A DNA stretch of 64,000 nucleotides from Zunongwangia pacifica (GCF_023499215.1 NZ_JAKHSK010000015.1:1-64000); one strand, 5' to 3'; counted from the stretch's first letter, positions 17,157-25,735 are shown. The notes: generated by a model from the letters alone, not told the origin. Numbers and translations are program-made.

Positions 17157-18433
17157 TCCGTTACAACATTTGACAGGTTACCAATAAACGGAATGGCTCC
17201 GTAACGTCCTTCTATATAATCTTTTTCAAAGGAACGGTCTTTACGAATCGTTTTTCCTTCTTCCTTATATTCTACCAAAGAATACATATCCGAAGCCCCA
17301 TATTGATCCTTTTCTACAAAATAGATCTGGTCTCTCCGGTAATTACCATAGTATAATAAGTTCGTATCATGCGTTGCAAAAATGAGCTGTGCATTATTAG
17401 GATTAAATTGCTTTGAATTAAAAAGCCTTGTAACAGCCAGAGTCAACAGCGGATGCAGGCTGGCATCCAGTTCATCCACCACCAATACACCACCATCATT
17501 TAAAACATCAAATACAGGCCCGGAAATATTAAATATTTTGTTTGTGCCGGAGGATTCCTGACTACGCATATCAAATTCTACATCGCCTACAGCTTTACCT
17601 TGGTCATTATATTTCTTATGTATGGTTTTTATATCAATTTTATACGCCCCTTCTAAATCAGTTACTAATTGTCTCACAAGGCTTTCCGGCATATCATTGG
17701 GAAGCTCTTTGGCATCAAAAGGTTTTTTATTGATTGCTATATCATCAAATCCTAAATCCAACCTTTTATAGAAATTAAGTAGCTTAGAACTGGTCTGTTT
17801 ATCCTCCAGCATCCCAAAAGTCACACCTTTATATCCCTCATGGGTGAGACCTGATATGGTAATGAAGTTATCAAACCATTTCATGATTTTTTTAGCTATT
17901 CTTCCATTAAACTGATCAGCCACGGCTAGAAATAATGCATTATCACGTGTACGCTCTTCCAAGTCCCTTCCTTCTGGGAAATTCCTGGTTACTTCTATAC
18001 CGTCACCTTCACGAAGAAACATAGGTTTTTCAGCATTTTTGGGTGCTTCAAAAAGCCATTCGGCGTGTACCTGCTTATCATCTACTTCAAAACCATATCG
18101 ATATCGAATATTATCAATGAGAAAAATTGCTTCAAAAAGTGAAGGAGATTTTTCGGTCCCCGTACTCAATAGGAAGGGAGTCACATCCAGCTCATCCGTT
18201 GAAGATTGGTCAAAAGATTGCAGAACCAAACGTCTCATGGTGGACATAGCTCGGACAAAATTACTTTTGCCACTGGCGTTGGCTCCGTATATCACGGCAC
18301 CTTTCAACAAATCCCTGCGTTCGGTGGAGAATATATTCGTATCTATATGCTCCTTTATAGAGGTTGCAGCAAGACTCAGTGTTGTTTTTGCTTTGAATGA
18401 AAGAAAATTACCAACTGAAAATTCGAGTAACAT
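17141..18433 (-). CDS. rloA: RloA-family AAA ATPase (AbiLi-like)
   Basis: A 430-residue AAA_15/AAA_21 ATPase. It begins MLLEFSVGNFLSFKAKTTL, typical of the family. Walker A is IYGANASGKSNFVRAM near residue 48, the distal motif SSGTNKIFN near 290 replaces a classical signature, and Walker B is GVLVVDELDASLHPLL near 315. IFATHDTNLL is the H-loop region. It is the predicted sensor ATPase of an RloAB/AbiL-type pair, with RloB as effector. It heads a four-gene operon continuing into sbcD and sbcC. Two 15-bp palindromes lie just upstream. PARIS AriA is a related ATPase, but the partner here is RloB, not a DUF4435 protein. Confidence 0.88.
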   Translation of the reverse strand: MLLEFSVGNFLSFKAKTTLSLAATSIKEHIDTNIFSTERRDLLKGAVIYGANASGKSNFVRAMSTMRRLVLQSFDQSSTDELDVTPFLLSTGTEKSPSLFEAIFLIDNIRYRYGFEVDDKQVHAEWLFEAPKNAEKPMFLREGDGIEVTRNFPEGRDLEERTRDNALFLAVADQFNGRIAKKIMKWFDNFITISGLTHEGYKGVTFGMLEDKQTSSKLLNFYKRLDLGFDDIAINKKPFDAKELPNDMPESLVRQLVTDLEGAYKIDIKTIHKKYNDQGKAVGDVEFDMRSQESSGTNKIFNISGPVFDVLNDGGVLVVDELDASLHPLLTLAVTRLFNSKQFNPNNAQLIFATHDTNLLYYGNYRRDQIYFVEKDQYGASDMYSLVEYKEEGKTIRKDRSFEKDYIEGRYGAIPFIGNLSNVVTEWQEK

Positions 18434-18446
18434 ATTTTTGTGTTTA

Positions 18447-18511
18447 TGAGAAATTTTCTCAAAAATACGAAATATTAAAACACAAAATGAATTTTTTGAG
18501 ATATTTTCTCA
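18447..18511 (-). promoter_or_regulatory. Paired operator-like palindromes in the rloA promoter region
   Basis: Two nearly identical 15-bp inverted repeats lie in the 80-base gap before rloA: TGAGAAATTTTCTCA at 18447-18461 and TGAGATATTTTCTCA at 18497-18511, with centres exactly 50 bp apart. On the minus strand TATTTTTG (18467-18460) fits the Bacteroidota -7 element TAnnTTTG and overlaps the proximal palindrome, about 27 bases before the rloA start. This suggests repression by a dimeric regulator binding both sites. No regulator gene is adjacent. Confidence 0.6.
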
Positions 18512-18513
18512 TT

Positions 18514-20505
18514 TTAACCCTTCCTCACCACTATATGTCTCAACCCCGGATCATTCAGTAGCCGCTCCATTTCAGACTGGATAATATCCTGAATATCCCG
18601 TTTAATTTGGAAATAGTTTCGTTGTACCATGCCCGAATCCAACTTCCTTATGACTTCAATGTCATGGTAATTTTCTTCCTCACGCTTAAGGCTATCGTGG
18701 TCATTAATAATCTCACAATGGAAAGCTTTTAAATCAATTTTACAATCGGGATTATCGGCCACCATCCCCACAAATTCCCCGGAACTTAACCCTGATATTT
18801 TGGAAGGTGGTATGGCTGCTTCCAATTGTTTGGATCGACTAATCGAATTGTCTCCACTGTTGATGGAATAACTCTCCCTGTCCTGCATGATTTTCCCAAA
18901 GCGTTCCGATAGTTGTTTGGCCGTATCCCCCGTAACCTGACCACTAACGATATTCCCCGTAATATTCATAATTACATCGGCTTGCTCTCGACCATAGTCC
19001 TTACGGAGCTGACTAAAATCCTGAATCCCCAGGCAGGTAGAAACTTTATTGCTCCGTGCAGTGGCAATCAGACTATCCATATTGTTCAGGTAGATGGTTG
19101 GGAACTCATCAAAAATGAGACTACTCTTTAGCTTTCCTTTTTTGTTCACCAGCTTGATTAGCCGGTTTACATAGAGGGATAATACCGCTCCATAAATCTG
19201 TATTTTTTGCGGATTGTTTCCCATACACACAATCTTTGGATCATCGGGATTATTAATATCCAGATTGAAATCATTTCCTGATAACACATAGTATAATTGT
19301 GGGGATGAAAGCCTGGCCATTGCCACTTTTGCTGAGGCAATCTGACCTTCCAATTGTTCCATAACATCATTTAGGTATGCATTAACAAAAGGATTTATCA
19401 GTACTTCAATTTCCTTCTCGGTTCGTAATAATGTGAACAGGCTATCATAATCTACCTGCATTAATTCTATAACATGTGGTAAGGTGCAGAATTCTCCATC
19501 CTTGTATTTTTTCAGATACCAGATAATAGCGGTTAGAAAGTTGATCGGGGATTCCACAAAGAAGTCTCCCTGGCGTTTAATCCATTCCCTGTTTAACCCC
19601 ATCAAAATAGTACGGGCACTTTCTGCCGCATCCGTAATATCGGTCATCGCTGAAGGCTCTAAGGGATTACACCGATGGCTACGGGTCAAATCATCGAAAT
19701 TAATCACATAAAATGCCGGTGGCTTGGTATATCGATGTTGGTTTTTCAGCCAAGTGTTATAGGCTATTTTGGAAAGGTCATCAAACTTAAAGTCGTACAC
19801 AAACATGGTAAACTTTTTGCGGATATGCTGGGTAATCACATGACGTATCACAAAGTAGGATTTCCCGGAACCGGGAGTTCCCAATACCATAATCGCCCGA
19901 AATGGATTAATGATATTGACCCAACTTTTCCGCTGCTTGTCTTTTAATTGATACTGCGCCGGAAGATTAATCGAGTATTCATTTTCCAGCAATCGTTCTT
20001 CCTGCGGGAAAGTTTCGTTTTCCTTATTAAAGATGTCCTTGTTATTAATTTTATTCCTGATGATTCGGGAAAGCAAAGTACCTCCTGTCAACACCAGAAG
20101 AAAGCCTATTCCTGTAAGTGCCATATACAGAATAGCAGTCGTCATTATAGGAGTATTCAACTTCATACACAGATAGCTGATAAAATAAATAAGCAGTCCG
20201 GTAATCAGGTAAGCAAAAGCCGTTCTGTGGTTTAATTTCTCATCCTTTTTTCCTTTGGCTCCTATAAGGGATATCCCCAAAAAACCAAGCGCAATTAATT
20301 TCGATTTATGAAAATTGTTAAACAATCCCGTCTTATAAATATTGCTTAAAATTCGGTCACTAAATGTGCTTTGCCATCCCCATAGTTCAAAAGCACTGTA
20401 GCAGTAATAATAGAAATGGATGATTAATATCATAATACTGATAAGCCTGGTCATATCCAGTATCTTTCTCAGTGCCTGTTCATTTTCTCCGGTATGCATT
20501 GCCAT
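18514..20505 (-). CDS. mobC: Type IV coupling protein of the VirD4/TraG family (MobC/YWFCY type)
   Basis: A 663-residue conjugative coupling ATPase. The N-terminus holds several membrane segments (about residues 15-40, 65-80, 90-150) with an HFYYYCYSAFELWGW stretch characteristic of the YWFCY domain of Bacteroidota MobC. Walker A is VLGTPGSGKSYFVIRH near 207 and Walker B is LIFDEFPTIYL near 430. GIQDFSQL near 460 is a conserved TraG motif. It would link the relaxase-DNA complex to a type IV secretion channel. No tra genes are in the window, so transfer would depend on a helper element. It follows the relaxase gene by 11 bases. Confidence 0.92.
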   Translation of the reverse strand: MAMHTGENEQALRKILDMTRLISIMILIIHFYYYCYSAFELWGWQSTFSDRILSNIYKTGLFNNFHKSKLIALGFLGISLIGAKGKKDEKLNHRTAFAYLITGLLIYFISYLCMKLNTPIMTTAILYMALTGIGFLLVLTGGTLLSRIIRNKINNKDIFNKENETFPQEERLLENEYSINLPAQYQLKDKQRKSWVNIINPFRAIMVLGTPGSGKSYFVIRHVITQHIRKKFTMFVYDFKFDDLSKIAYNTWLKNQHRYTKPPAFYVINFDDLTRSHRCNPLEPSAMTDITDAAESARTILMGLNREWIKRQGDFFVESPINFLTAIIWYLKKYKDGEFCTLPHVIELMQVDYDSLFTLLRTEKEIEVLINPFVNAYLNDVMEQLEGQIASAKVAMARLSSPQLYYVLSGNDFNLDINNPDDPKIVCMGNNPQKIQIYGAVLSLYVNRLIKLVNKKGKLKSSLIFDEFPTIYLNNMDSLIATARSNKVSTCLGIQDFSQLRKDYGREQADVIMNITGNIVSGQVTGDTAKQLSERFGKIMQDRESYSINSGDNSISRSKQLEAAIPPSKISGLSSGEFVGMVADNPDCKIDLKAFHCEIINDHDSLKREEENYHDIEVIRKLDSGMVQRNYFQIKRDIQDIIQSEMERLLNDPGLRHIVVRKG

Positions 20506-20516
20506 AGCTTTATTTT

Positions 20517-21821
20517 TTACTGATTATTATTCAGGTTTCTTTTTTTCTTCTTTTTACGTTTCTTTTTAAGCTGATTAGGTAGGTAATCCGAGGTGTTTTC
20601 TGCCTGGGTTAAAACCTCCAATACATTTTCTTTTCCTGTTGGTATAGTAGCAGATTGAACCTCTTTATCAGCTTCTTTGGTTTCTGCCGCAGCGGTAGTC
20701 TGTGGCTGTAACCCAATGGTTTGTTTCGGGTCGGGATGCCTTAGCAAATCCTGTCCTGAAACACCTTCCGACCAACACCTTTCCTGAATAGCTTTGGCAC
20801 TATAGGCTTTACCCAAAGCACTTCCGTTAAAAACACATTTGGTTTGGTGATCCACATAGGTGATACCATATAAAATTCCGTTAGTGTTTTGCCTGAGTAC
20901 AACATAAATCCCTTGTTTTTCTAATGCTTTTATTAGTTCTGGAATGGATATCTTTTTTGACAACAATTCCTTGTCCACAGCATTTTTTATCCGTCTTTTA
21001 AAAGGTGTTCTTTTTGCTACATTTTCTTTGAATTTCTGCTCTAGAAATTTCAGGGTAGGTTTATTATAAAACAAGCTGGCTTTGATAGGGACGCCTACCG
21101 GATTACCATCAGTATCTAGTACCCGATATAACAATCCGCCAGTCTGATAAACTTTTGAATTTTCTGTTCCCCGTTCTGCCTTTACATTATATTGATTGAG
21201 TACTGCATTCAGTTCCGGAAGGCTGGTATATTTGTATGGATTTATTACATTTTCCAGAATGTTTTGGATAGCCATTTTGGTTTGCGATTTACCATACTTT
21301 GCCTTGCCGACAGCTACGGGTTTTAACTTATAATTTTCATCTTTCTTTTGGGATTCGGCCTGCACCAAACCGAACTCTTTTTCCAGTGCTTTACGAGCTG
21401 GTTCAGATTTACGGATACCCAAATGGTGCAGGTCAATTCGTTTGCCATCGGCTTTAATATTGGTAGTGACCAAATGGATGTGTGGATGTCCTGCATCGTG
21501 GTGTTGATAGACCAGATAAGGTTGCTCACCGAAACCGATTTTATCAAGATAACTGTCGGCGATTTCAAGCAGTTTTTGCTTTGATAAATGGTGCTCTGAA
21601 ACATCAAAATTGAGTGAAATATGGACACTATTCCGCTTTGTTTTTTCATTTAATTCCATCTGTTTCAAGAAACGATTGAGCTTCATGGTAAAGCTCATTT
21701 TATCTGGGTCAACAGGATAATTCCCTGCCCCGATACATTTCGCAACTCCTTGTTTCACCTTGTTTTCATTGTAGTTTAAAATGCGGTGAATGGAGTGCCC
21801 TGTTTTGATTACTGCAACCAT
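20517..21821 (-). CDS. mobB: Relaxase/mobilisation nuclease (MobB type, MOBP-like)
   Basis: A 434-residue relaxase. Conserved N-terminal motifs are HSIHRILNYNENKV, a middle RNSVHISLNFDVSE strand, and the metal-binding histidines in YQHHDAGHPHIHLVTTN near residues 105-120. A nucleophilic Tyr is not certain by eye; Y104 or nearby is a candidate. The C-terminal 60 residues are Lys/Glu/Thr-rich and end in a basic tail (KKKRKKKKKRN). It would nick oriT, probably located upstream at 22217-22433, with the help of the overlapping MobA-like gene (13-base overlap). Confidence 0.92.
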   Translation of the reverse strand: MVAVIKTGHSIHRILNYNENKVKQGVAKCIGAGNYPVDPDKMSFTMKLNRFLKQMELNEKTKRNSVHISLNFDVSEHHLSKQKLLEIADSYLDKIGFGEQPYLVYQHHDAGHPHIHLVTTNIKADGKRIDLHHLGIRKSEPARKALEKEFGLVQAESQKKDENYKLKPVAVGKAKYGKSQTKMAIQNILENVINPYKYTSLPELNAVLNQYNVKAERGTENSKVYQTGGLLYRVLDTDGNPVGVPIKASLFYNKPTLKFLEQKFKENVAKRTPFKRRIKNAVDKELLSKKISIPELIKALEKQGIYVVLRQNTNGILYGITYVDHQTKCVFNGSALGKAYSAKAIQERCWSEGVSGQDLLRHPDPKQTIGLQPQTTAAAETKEADKEVQSATIPTGKENVLEVLTQAENTSDYLPNQLKKKRKKKKKRNLNNNQ

Positions 21822-22216
21822 ATTTCCGCCATTTTTTGGATGTGCTTTTTAATCTCATCCACTTTATTGAACAGGGTTCGTTTTTCCACTTCATAGGCAA
21901 TCAGCCAGCTTTTAAATTCTGTAATTTTTTGAAGCGTATGGAGTTTTTTTACCGCCTGATTAAAGTTGTTGCCTACGTGGTTAAGTTCTTTTCTAAGCTG
22001 AGCCATTTCTGCCATAAAATCATCGACAGATTGGTTGCGGTAGGTAGTTACAATGGGCTTTTCAAAAAGGCTGCGTCGAACATATTCGCTTAGCTTTCGG
22101 CAGGTACTGTTTTGCCATTTCTTTTCGATTTTTTCATACTCATCGGGTGTTAAACGCAGCCCGACAATGCGTGTTCTGTTTGATTTTTTTCCTTCCATCT
22201 CCTTCTCCTTTATCAC
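21809..22216 (-). CDS. mobA: Relaxosome accessory protein (MobA type, ribbon-helix-helix)
   Basis: A small basic protein of 135 residues, or 129 if started at MEGKKSNRTRIVGL. The N-terminal TRIVGLRLTPDEYEKIEKKW followed by CRKLSEYVRRSLFEKP is the ribbon-helix-helix and downstream helix typical of MobC/MobA relaxosome proteins in Bacteroidota. The second half has the conserved LRKELNHVGNNFNQAVKKLH stretch. It binds oriT and positions the relaxase. It overlaps the relaxase gene start, which points to translational coupling. The upstream non-coding region carries the stem-loops expected of oriT. Confidence 0.9.
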   Translation of the reverse strand: MIKEKEMEGKKSNRTRIVGLRLTPDEYEKIEKKWQNSTCRKLSEYVRRSLFEKPIVTTYRNQSVDDFMAEMAQLRKELNHVGNNFNQAVKKLHTLQKITEFKSWLIAYEVEKRTLFNKVDEIKKHIQKMAEIWLQ

Positions 22217-22433
22217 GTTATCAAACTCAAAAATTCATTCTATACGACCTGCCCACGAGTTCCGAGTGATAGGCAGCAAGATGTCGGTTGTTTAACAACC
22301 GTTCATCTTGCCGTTTGCAGGAACGTTGCAAACTCGCCGTCTTGCCAAAGTCTCCCAGCTGCTTATTATGCACTTTCAGGGATTTTGGCGATTTTCTAAA
22401 TAGTGAAGTTTTCTAAAATGCTTAACAATACTA
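22217..22433. other. Candidate oriT region with two stem-loops
   Basis: A 217-base gap directly upstream of the mob genes. It contains GCAAGATG (22276-22283) paired with CATCTTGC (22304-22311) around an inner stem CGGTTG/CAACCG, and a second hairpin GTTTGCA/TGCAAAC (22313-22333) with a 7-base loop. Bacteroidota mobilisable elements carry oriT directly upstream of mobA, so this is the best position for the nick site. The nick sequence itself cannot be named by eye. Confidence 0.5.
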
Positions 22434-23333
22434 TTACAGTTTATTCCCTAAGCGTTTCTTCTGCTGCTTTCCAATATGCACAAGCCAGTCATTAAGGTCT
22501 TTGTGGTTTTGGTAAAGCTTGCTATGATCGTTATATTTCTTGCTATTAGACAATGCTTCCCTGGCAACTTTTTGTCCAGCAGCATCATTGTCCAAATACA
22601 GGTTTATTGACTTGTGCGATTCCAGAAATGGACGTGCTTTTTCAAACAGGGAGAGAGAATTTAAAATGACAAAATCAGAAGTATTATTTATCTCATTTTC
22701 TCTGATACTTTTGAACGAAAGAAAATCCATAAAGCCTTCGAATACAGCCACCTCATCGGAAGCATTTTTTACTGTGGTAATGTCCTTTGGAGAACTGCTT
22801 GCTTTGAAATAAGGATTACGTATTTCAAAACCGCCGGAATCATTTTTAAAACCAATCCCATAATAGTTTTTAGCATTCAATTCATAATATACTTCCCGGC
22901 AATATCGGGTTGCAACTTCAACAGGGATTTTTCGTTGTTCCAAGTAGCGTATCAATGCATGTGAACTAAGTGCAACATCTTTTAAAATTTTAAGTTGATG
23001 CTCCGGTTCATTTTTTCTTTTGGGAAAACTTTTTGAGGGCTCTTGAAAAGAAAAACCACCATTCATTTCTTTTAGAAATTCTCCAACGGAACAATCAAAA
23101 TATTGAATCCCAAAATCGATAATATTGCCTCCTTCACCAAGGCCATGATCGTACCATCGGTTCAGCTTTCGATTTACCTTAAATGAGGCTGTATTTTCTT
23201 CCCTTAACGGAGAACGATACCAGTAGTCATTGTTCCTGATTTTTGAAGGTTCATGACCTAATAAGGACAGGTACTGAACCATATCCATTTCCTTAGCTTC
23301 TGTAATAGAAAGTTTTTGTTTCCTGAAATCCAT
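22434..23333 (-). CDS. Toprim-domain DNA primase-like protein of mobile elements
   Basis: A 299-residue protein with an N-terminal CHC2-like zinc-finger-derived domain lacking most cysteines (NDYWYRSPLREENTASFKV, RWYDHGLGEGGNIIDFG) and a C-terminal Toprim domain (EVAVFEGFMDFLSF near residue 195, NLYLDNDAAGQK near 247). Such proteins are standard cargo of Bacteroidota conjugative and mobilisable elements and probably prime the incoming single strand after transfer. It lies upstream of the oriT/mob region on the same strand. The start MDFRKQKLSITEAKEMDMV fits the family well. Confidence 0.9.
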   Translation of the reverse strand: MDFRKQKLSITEAKEMDMVQYLSLLGHEPSKIRNNDYWYRSPLREENTASFKVNRKLNRWYDHGLGEGGNIIDFGIQYFDCSVGEFLKEMNGGFSFQEPSKSFPKRKNEPEHQLKILKDVALSSHALIRYLEQRKIPVEVATRYCREVYYELNAKNYYGIGFKNDSGGFEIRNPYFKASSSPKDITTVKNASDEVAVFEGFMDFLSFKSIRENEINNTSDFVILNSLSLFEKARPFLESHKSINLYLDNDAAGQKVAREALSNSKKYNDHSKLYQNHKDLNDWLVHIGKQQKKRLGNKL

Positions 23334-23568
23334 AACCGCATATTTTCATCTTCACTATTCAGTTTACTGACGTAAAGTTAAACAAGTGGTATGGCTTTTA
23401 CCCATCCTCTCTATATTTTGAATGGGATGGTAGTCAGGATATTAAAAGGTATTCCAGAATTAATTTTACTCAATCCACACTTCCCTGGATAGGATATTCT
23501 TCTTTTAAAGGAAAAAGTTTTATTCGGTATATGAGAGAATACTCTTATATGATAATAAGAAGAATAAT

Positions 23569-24210
23569 TTAATTTGTAATAACAATAGAACTATATAGAG
23601 AATATAGCTCCCAGCCTAAAGATTCGTATAAAATTTTCCCTTCCTCAGTTGCTACTAAAAAATTTTTGAACACACCTTTTGAGATAGCGATTTTCTCTAA
23701 TTCACTCATAACAAAAGTTGCAAGACCTTTTTTTCTATGATTGATGTCTGTTATAATTCTATCATACACTGCCATGTCATCTAAAAGTACAACCCTGCCT
23801 ATTGAAGCTAATTGTCCTCCATACGTAACAACCCTTATCACATATGTTGAATTATAAGACTCCTTTTCTAAAGTATATTCACTTCCTAAAAACCCATTCT
23901 GAAACGTCATCTGTTTAAGGCAAGACATCATATATCCTTGGGGTTGAATTTTCCATTTAGGAGAGACTATATCTTTGAATTCTTCTGGTGAGGCACAAAC
24001 TTTCAAAAAAATCCAAGGATCACTAATATTTTTTGATAATTGAAAAAAGTCTTTGTTGAGTACTGGAAACACATAACGTACTTTCTGTTTTTTTTCTCCA
24101 ACATCTACTCTAAAACCAGACTTATACCTAACAGGAAGAGAAACCTGTCTTGACAACGACCAAGCTCTTAGCCATTTTTCAATAATATTTGAAGAAACAC
24201 CAAATTCCAT
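23569..24210 (-). CDS. GNAT-family N-acetyltransferase
   Basis: A 213-residue protein. The C-terminal 90 residues show the GNAT fold: strands GGQLASIGRVVLLDDMAVYDRIITD, then a variant acetyl-CoA loop HRKKGLATFVMSELEKIA (normally Q/RxxGxG/A), and LYESLGWEL near the end. The N-terminal half (about 1-110) is not recognised and may set substrate specificity. It is isolated between the primase and an AAA_28 gene, with a 235-base gap (23334-23568) in which nothing is seen. Substrate is unknown; amino acid or antibiotic acetylation are possibilities. Confidence 0.75.
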   Translation of the reverse strand: MEFGVSSNIIEKWLRAWSLSRQVSLPVRYKSGFRVDVGEKKQKVRYVFPVLNKDFFQLSKNISDPWIFLKVCASPEEFKDIVSPKWKIQPQGYMMSCLKQMTFQNGFLGSEYTLEKESYNSTYVIRVVTYGGQLASIGRVVLLDDMAVYDRIITDINHRKKGLATFVMSELEKIAISKGVFKNFLVATEEGKILYESLGWELYSLYSSIVITN

Positions 24211-24271
24211 GATTATATATTACTCTGGTAAAGGTAAATGTTTTATTGCGAATGTTAGAAAGATAATAATA

Positions 24272-24850
24272 CTATGAACAGTTGCTTATCAAATGTTTAA
24301 TTATGAAATTAACTCTCTTTAAAATTGTAGTTTTAGGCAGTTCAACTAATTTATACCCCAAGAAAGAATAGCTTTCCTTCATGATATGATACGTAGCAAC
24401 TGCTTCTTCAAAAGTCTGTTTTCTTTCGGCATCATTTGCATAAATAGCTTTCCAAGGTGGAGTTATAAAAACCGTAGTATTATATCGGTTTTCTTTCGCT
24501 GCCCGCCACATTGTTTCAGGAATGGAAATATTGCACAGTTTTAGGTATCCGATAACATCTGGAATACCACGGTCAAAAAATGTCAATCCACACTTCTCCG
24601 ATACATTTTGAAAATCTTTAAGGGATTGCTGAAACATAGCCATTGCAAATCCTTCTTTATCAAGCCACGGTAAACGATTTCCATATGTTTTAATTTCTTT
24701 TTGGATAATACTTCTACCGGTTTCTGCAACCGAATGATATCCCATAACTGAAAGTTGTTCTATCACGGATGTCTTTCCCATTCCGGGACCTCCTGAAATA
24801 ATAATAGCGTTTGATTTGTTTTCCATAGTTCTAATAATTATCTCCTTCAT
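24272..24850 (-). CDS. AAA_28-family ATP-binding protein
   Basis: A P-loop protein of 192 residues from the ATG at 24850 (MKEIIIRTMENKSN); a start at MENKSNAII (24826) is also possible. The longer frame would overlap the divergent gene beginning at 24924 and is less likely. Walker A is IISGGPGMGKTSVIEQL and a Walker B-like strand is LTFFDRGIPDVIGYL. The family resembles predicted nucleotide or nucleoside kinases (NadR/AAA_28) that phosphorylate small substrates. It is probably an accessory gene of the element with an unknown substrate. Confidence 0.75.
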   Translation of the reverse strand: MKEIIIRTMENKSNAIIISGGPGMGKTSVIEQLSVMGYHSVAETGRSIIQKEIKTYGNRLPWLDKEGFAMAMFQQSLKDFQNVSEKCGLTFFDRGIPDVIGYLKLCNISIPETMWRAAKENRYNTTVFITPPWKAIYANDAERKQTFEEAVATYHIMKESYSFLGYKLVELPKTTILKRVNFIIKHLISNCS

Positions 24851-24923
24851 ATTTTGATGAGGATGATTTCTTTTACTCTTAATACTTTTGTTATTAATGT
24901 TGAATGATTTAAAACGTGTGATT

Positions 24924-25214
24924 ATGTTGACAACAAATGATGTAGCCAAAGTTTATGATACCATCTTAAGTATCCCTGGCATGAATGACACAGTGAAGAT
25001 TGATTTGAGGATCTCACGTAAAAATGTGCTATTACTAAACCATGTAATTGAGCGTGGATTGGTCGTGAAAAATGATGAGAAAAATGATGGACTTCTATCT
25101 AATGTGCCCGAAGAAAATCTGGAAGAATTGAAAAGTATTGCCGATCAATATCTCGAAAAAGCCGGACTTATTGAACTCAAAGAAAAGTTGAATGAGTTAG
25201 GAAATGGGAAGTAA
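24924..25214 (+). CDS. Conserved small protein of Bacteroidota mobile elements, unknown function
   Basis: A 96-residue protein when started at MLTTNDVAKVYDTIL; the 12-codon upstream extension overlaps the divergent ATPase gene region. The sequence is acidic and helical, with PGMNDTVKIDLRISRKNVLLL and a C-terminal coiled-coil-like LEELKSIADQYLEKAGLIEL. No catalytic motif is seen. Similar small proteins occur on Bacteroidota elements near mobilisation genes, according to general knowledge. It is convergent with the next gene, leaving a 14-base gap. Confidence 0.65.
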   Translation: MLTTNDVAKVYDTILSIPGMNDTVKIDLRISRKNVLLLNHVIERGLVVKNDEKNDGLLSNVPEENLEELKSIADQYLEKAGLIELKEKLNELGNGK

Positions 25215-25228
25215 CGTATTCAGGCTGG

Positions 25229-25438
25229 TTATTCGGTTATCCAGCCTTCTTCTTTTCTGATATTTTGAACCTTGTTTGCTATGAGCCAATCTTCAAATAA
25301 TGAATCGTTAATAGGAGTAAATTTAATAAATTCTCCTGAGGATAGCATTAAGGTAAAATCTTTTGCTACGGTAATGTATTTGAGGAGTTCTGAAGCTGAA
25401 TAATGAAATCCGGGAAAATGCTGGGCGGCTGCTTTCAT
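25229..25438 (-). CDS. Hypothetical protein, 69 residues
   Basis: A small protein beginning MKAAAQHFPGFHYSAS and ending RKEEGWITE. It contains no recognisable domain or membrane segment. The long rod-like inverted repeat at 25497-25605 lies about 60 bases upstream of its start, so that RNA could form part of its leader. Its convergent layout with the plus-strand gene before it and the start quality support it as real, but only moderately. Confidence 0.5.
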   Translation of the reverse strand: MKAAAQHFPGFHYSASELLKYITVAKDFTLMLSSGEFIKFTPINDSLFEDWLIANKVQNIRKEEGWITE

Positions 25439-25496
25439 ATCAATATTTTTATGGATTAATACCGCCTGATTTAAAATAGCGCAGGCAGCAACTTAC

Positions 25497-25605
25497 AGCA
25501 CTGAGGTCTTAGGAAACCCAACAACAATAAGTGCGCCCACGCAGTAGCATGAGCGTTCTTCACTTGTTGTCCTGCTGTTATCGAAATTTCCTAAGTTTCA
25601 GTGCC
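25497..25605 (-). ncRNA. Rod-like nested inverted repeat (candidate structured RNA or single-strand origin)
   Basis: The interval folds end to end. CAGCACTGAGGTCTTAGGAAA on the left opposes TTTCCTAAGTTTCAGTG on the right (6 bp plus 9 bp with an internal loop). Inside, CAACAATAAGTG opposes CACTTGTTG. The tip is ACGC-AGTAGCATGA-GCGT. About 110 bases are involved and no good frame crosses it. It sits in the 297-base gap between a small hypothetical gene and the MocR gene. It could be a leader RNA, a replication or conjugation origin, or a recombination site. Confidence 0.45.
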
Positions 25606-25735
25606 GGACTCAAAGCAAAACGCTTCAAGAATATTTTTTACAAAGATAGCTTTTTGGGTTCAAACTTTATATAAAAAGATGTCCTTACAAATAGCTATCT
25701 ATACCTAGTAAATCATAGAACAGATTATTTAACAA

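Noticed and set aside
17141-18433. PARIS (AriAB) system
   Set aside because: The ATPase would fit, but the partner has RloB motifs and not those of a DUF4435 AriB.
25497-25605. Rod-like repeat as an integron attC site
   Set aside because: It lacks a convincing pair of core sites (RYYYAAC / GTTRRRY) at the ends, and no integron integrase is seen.
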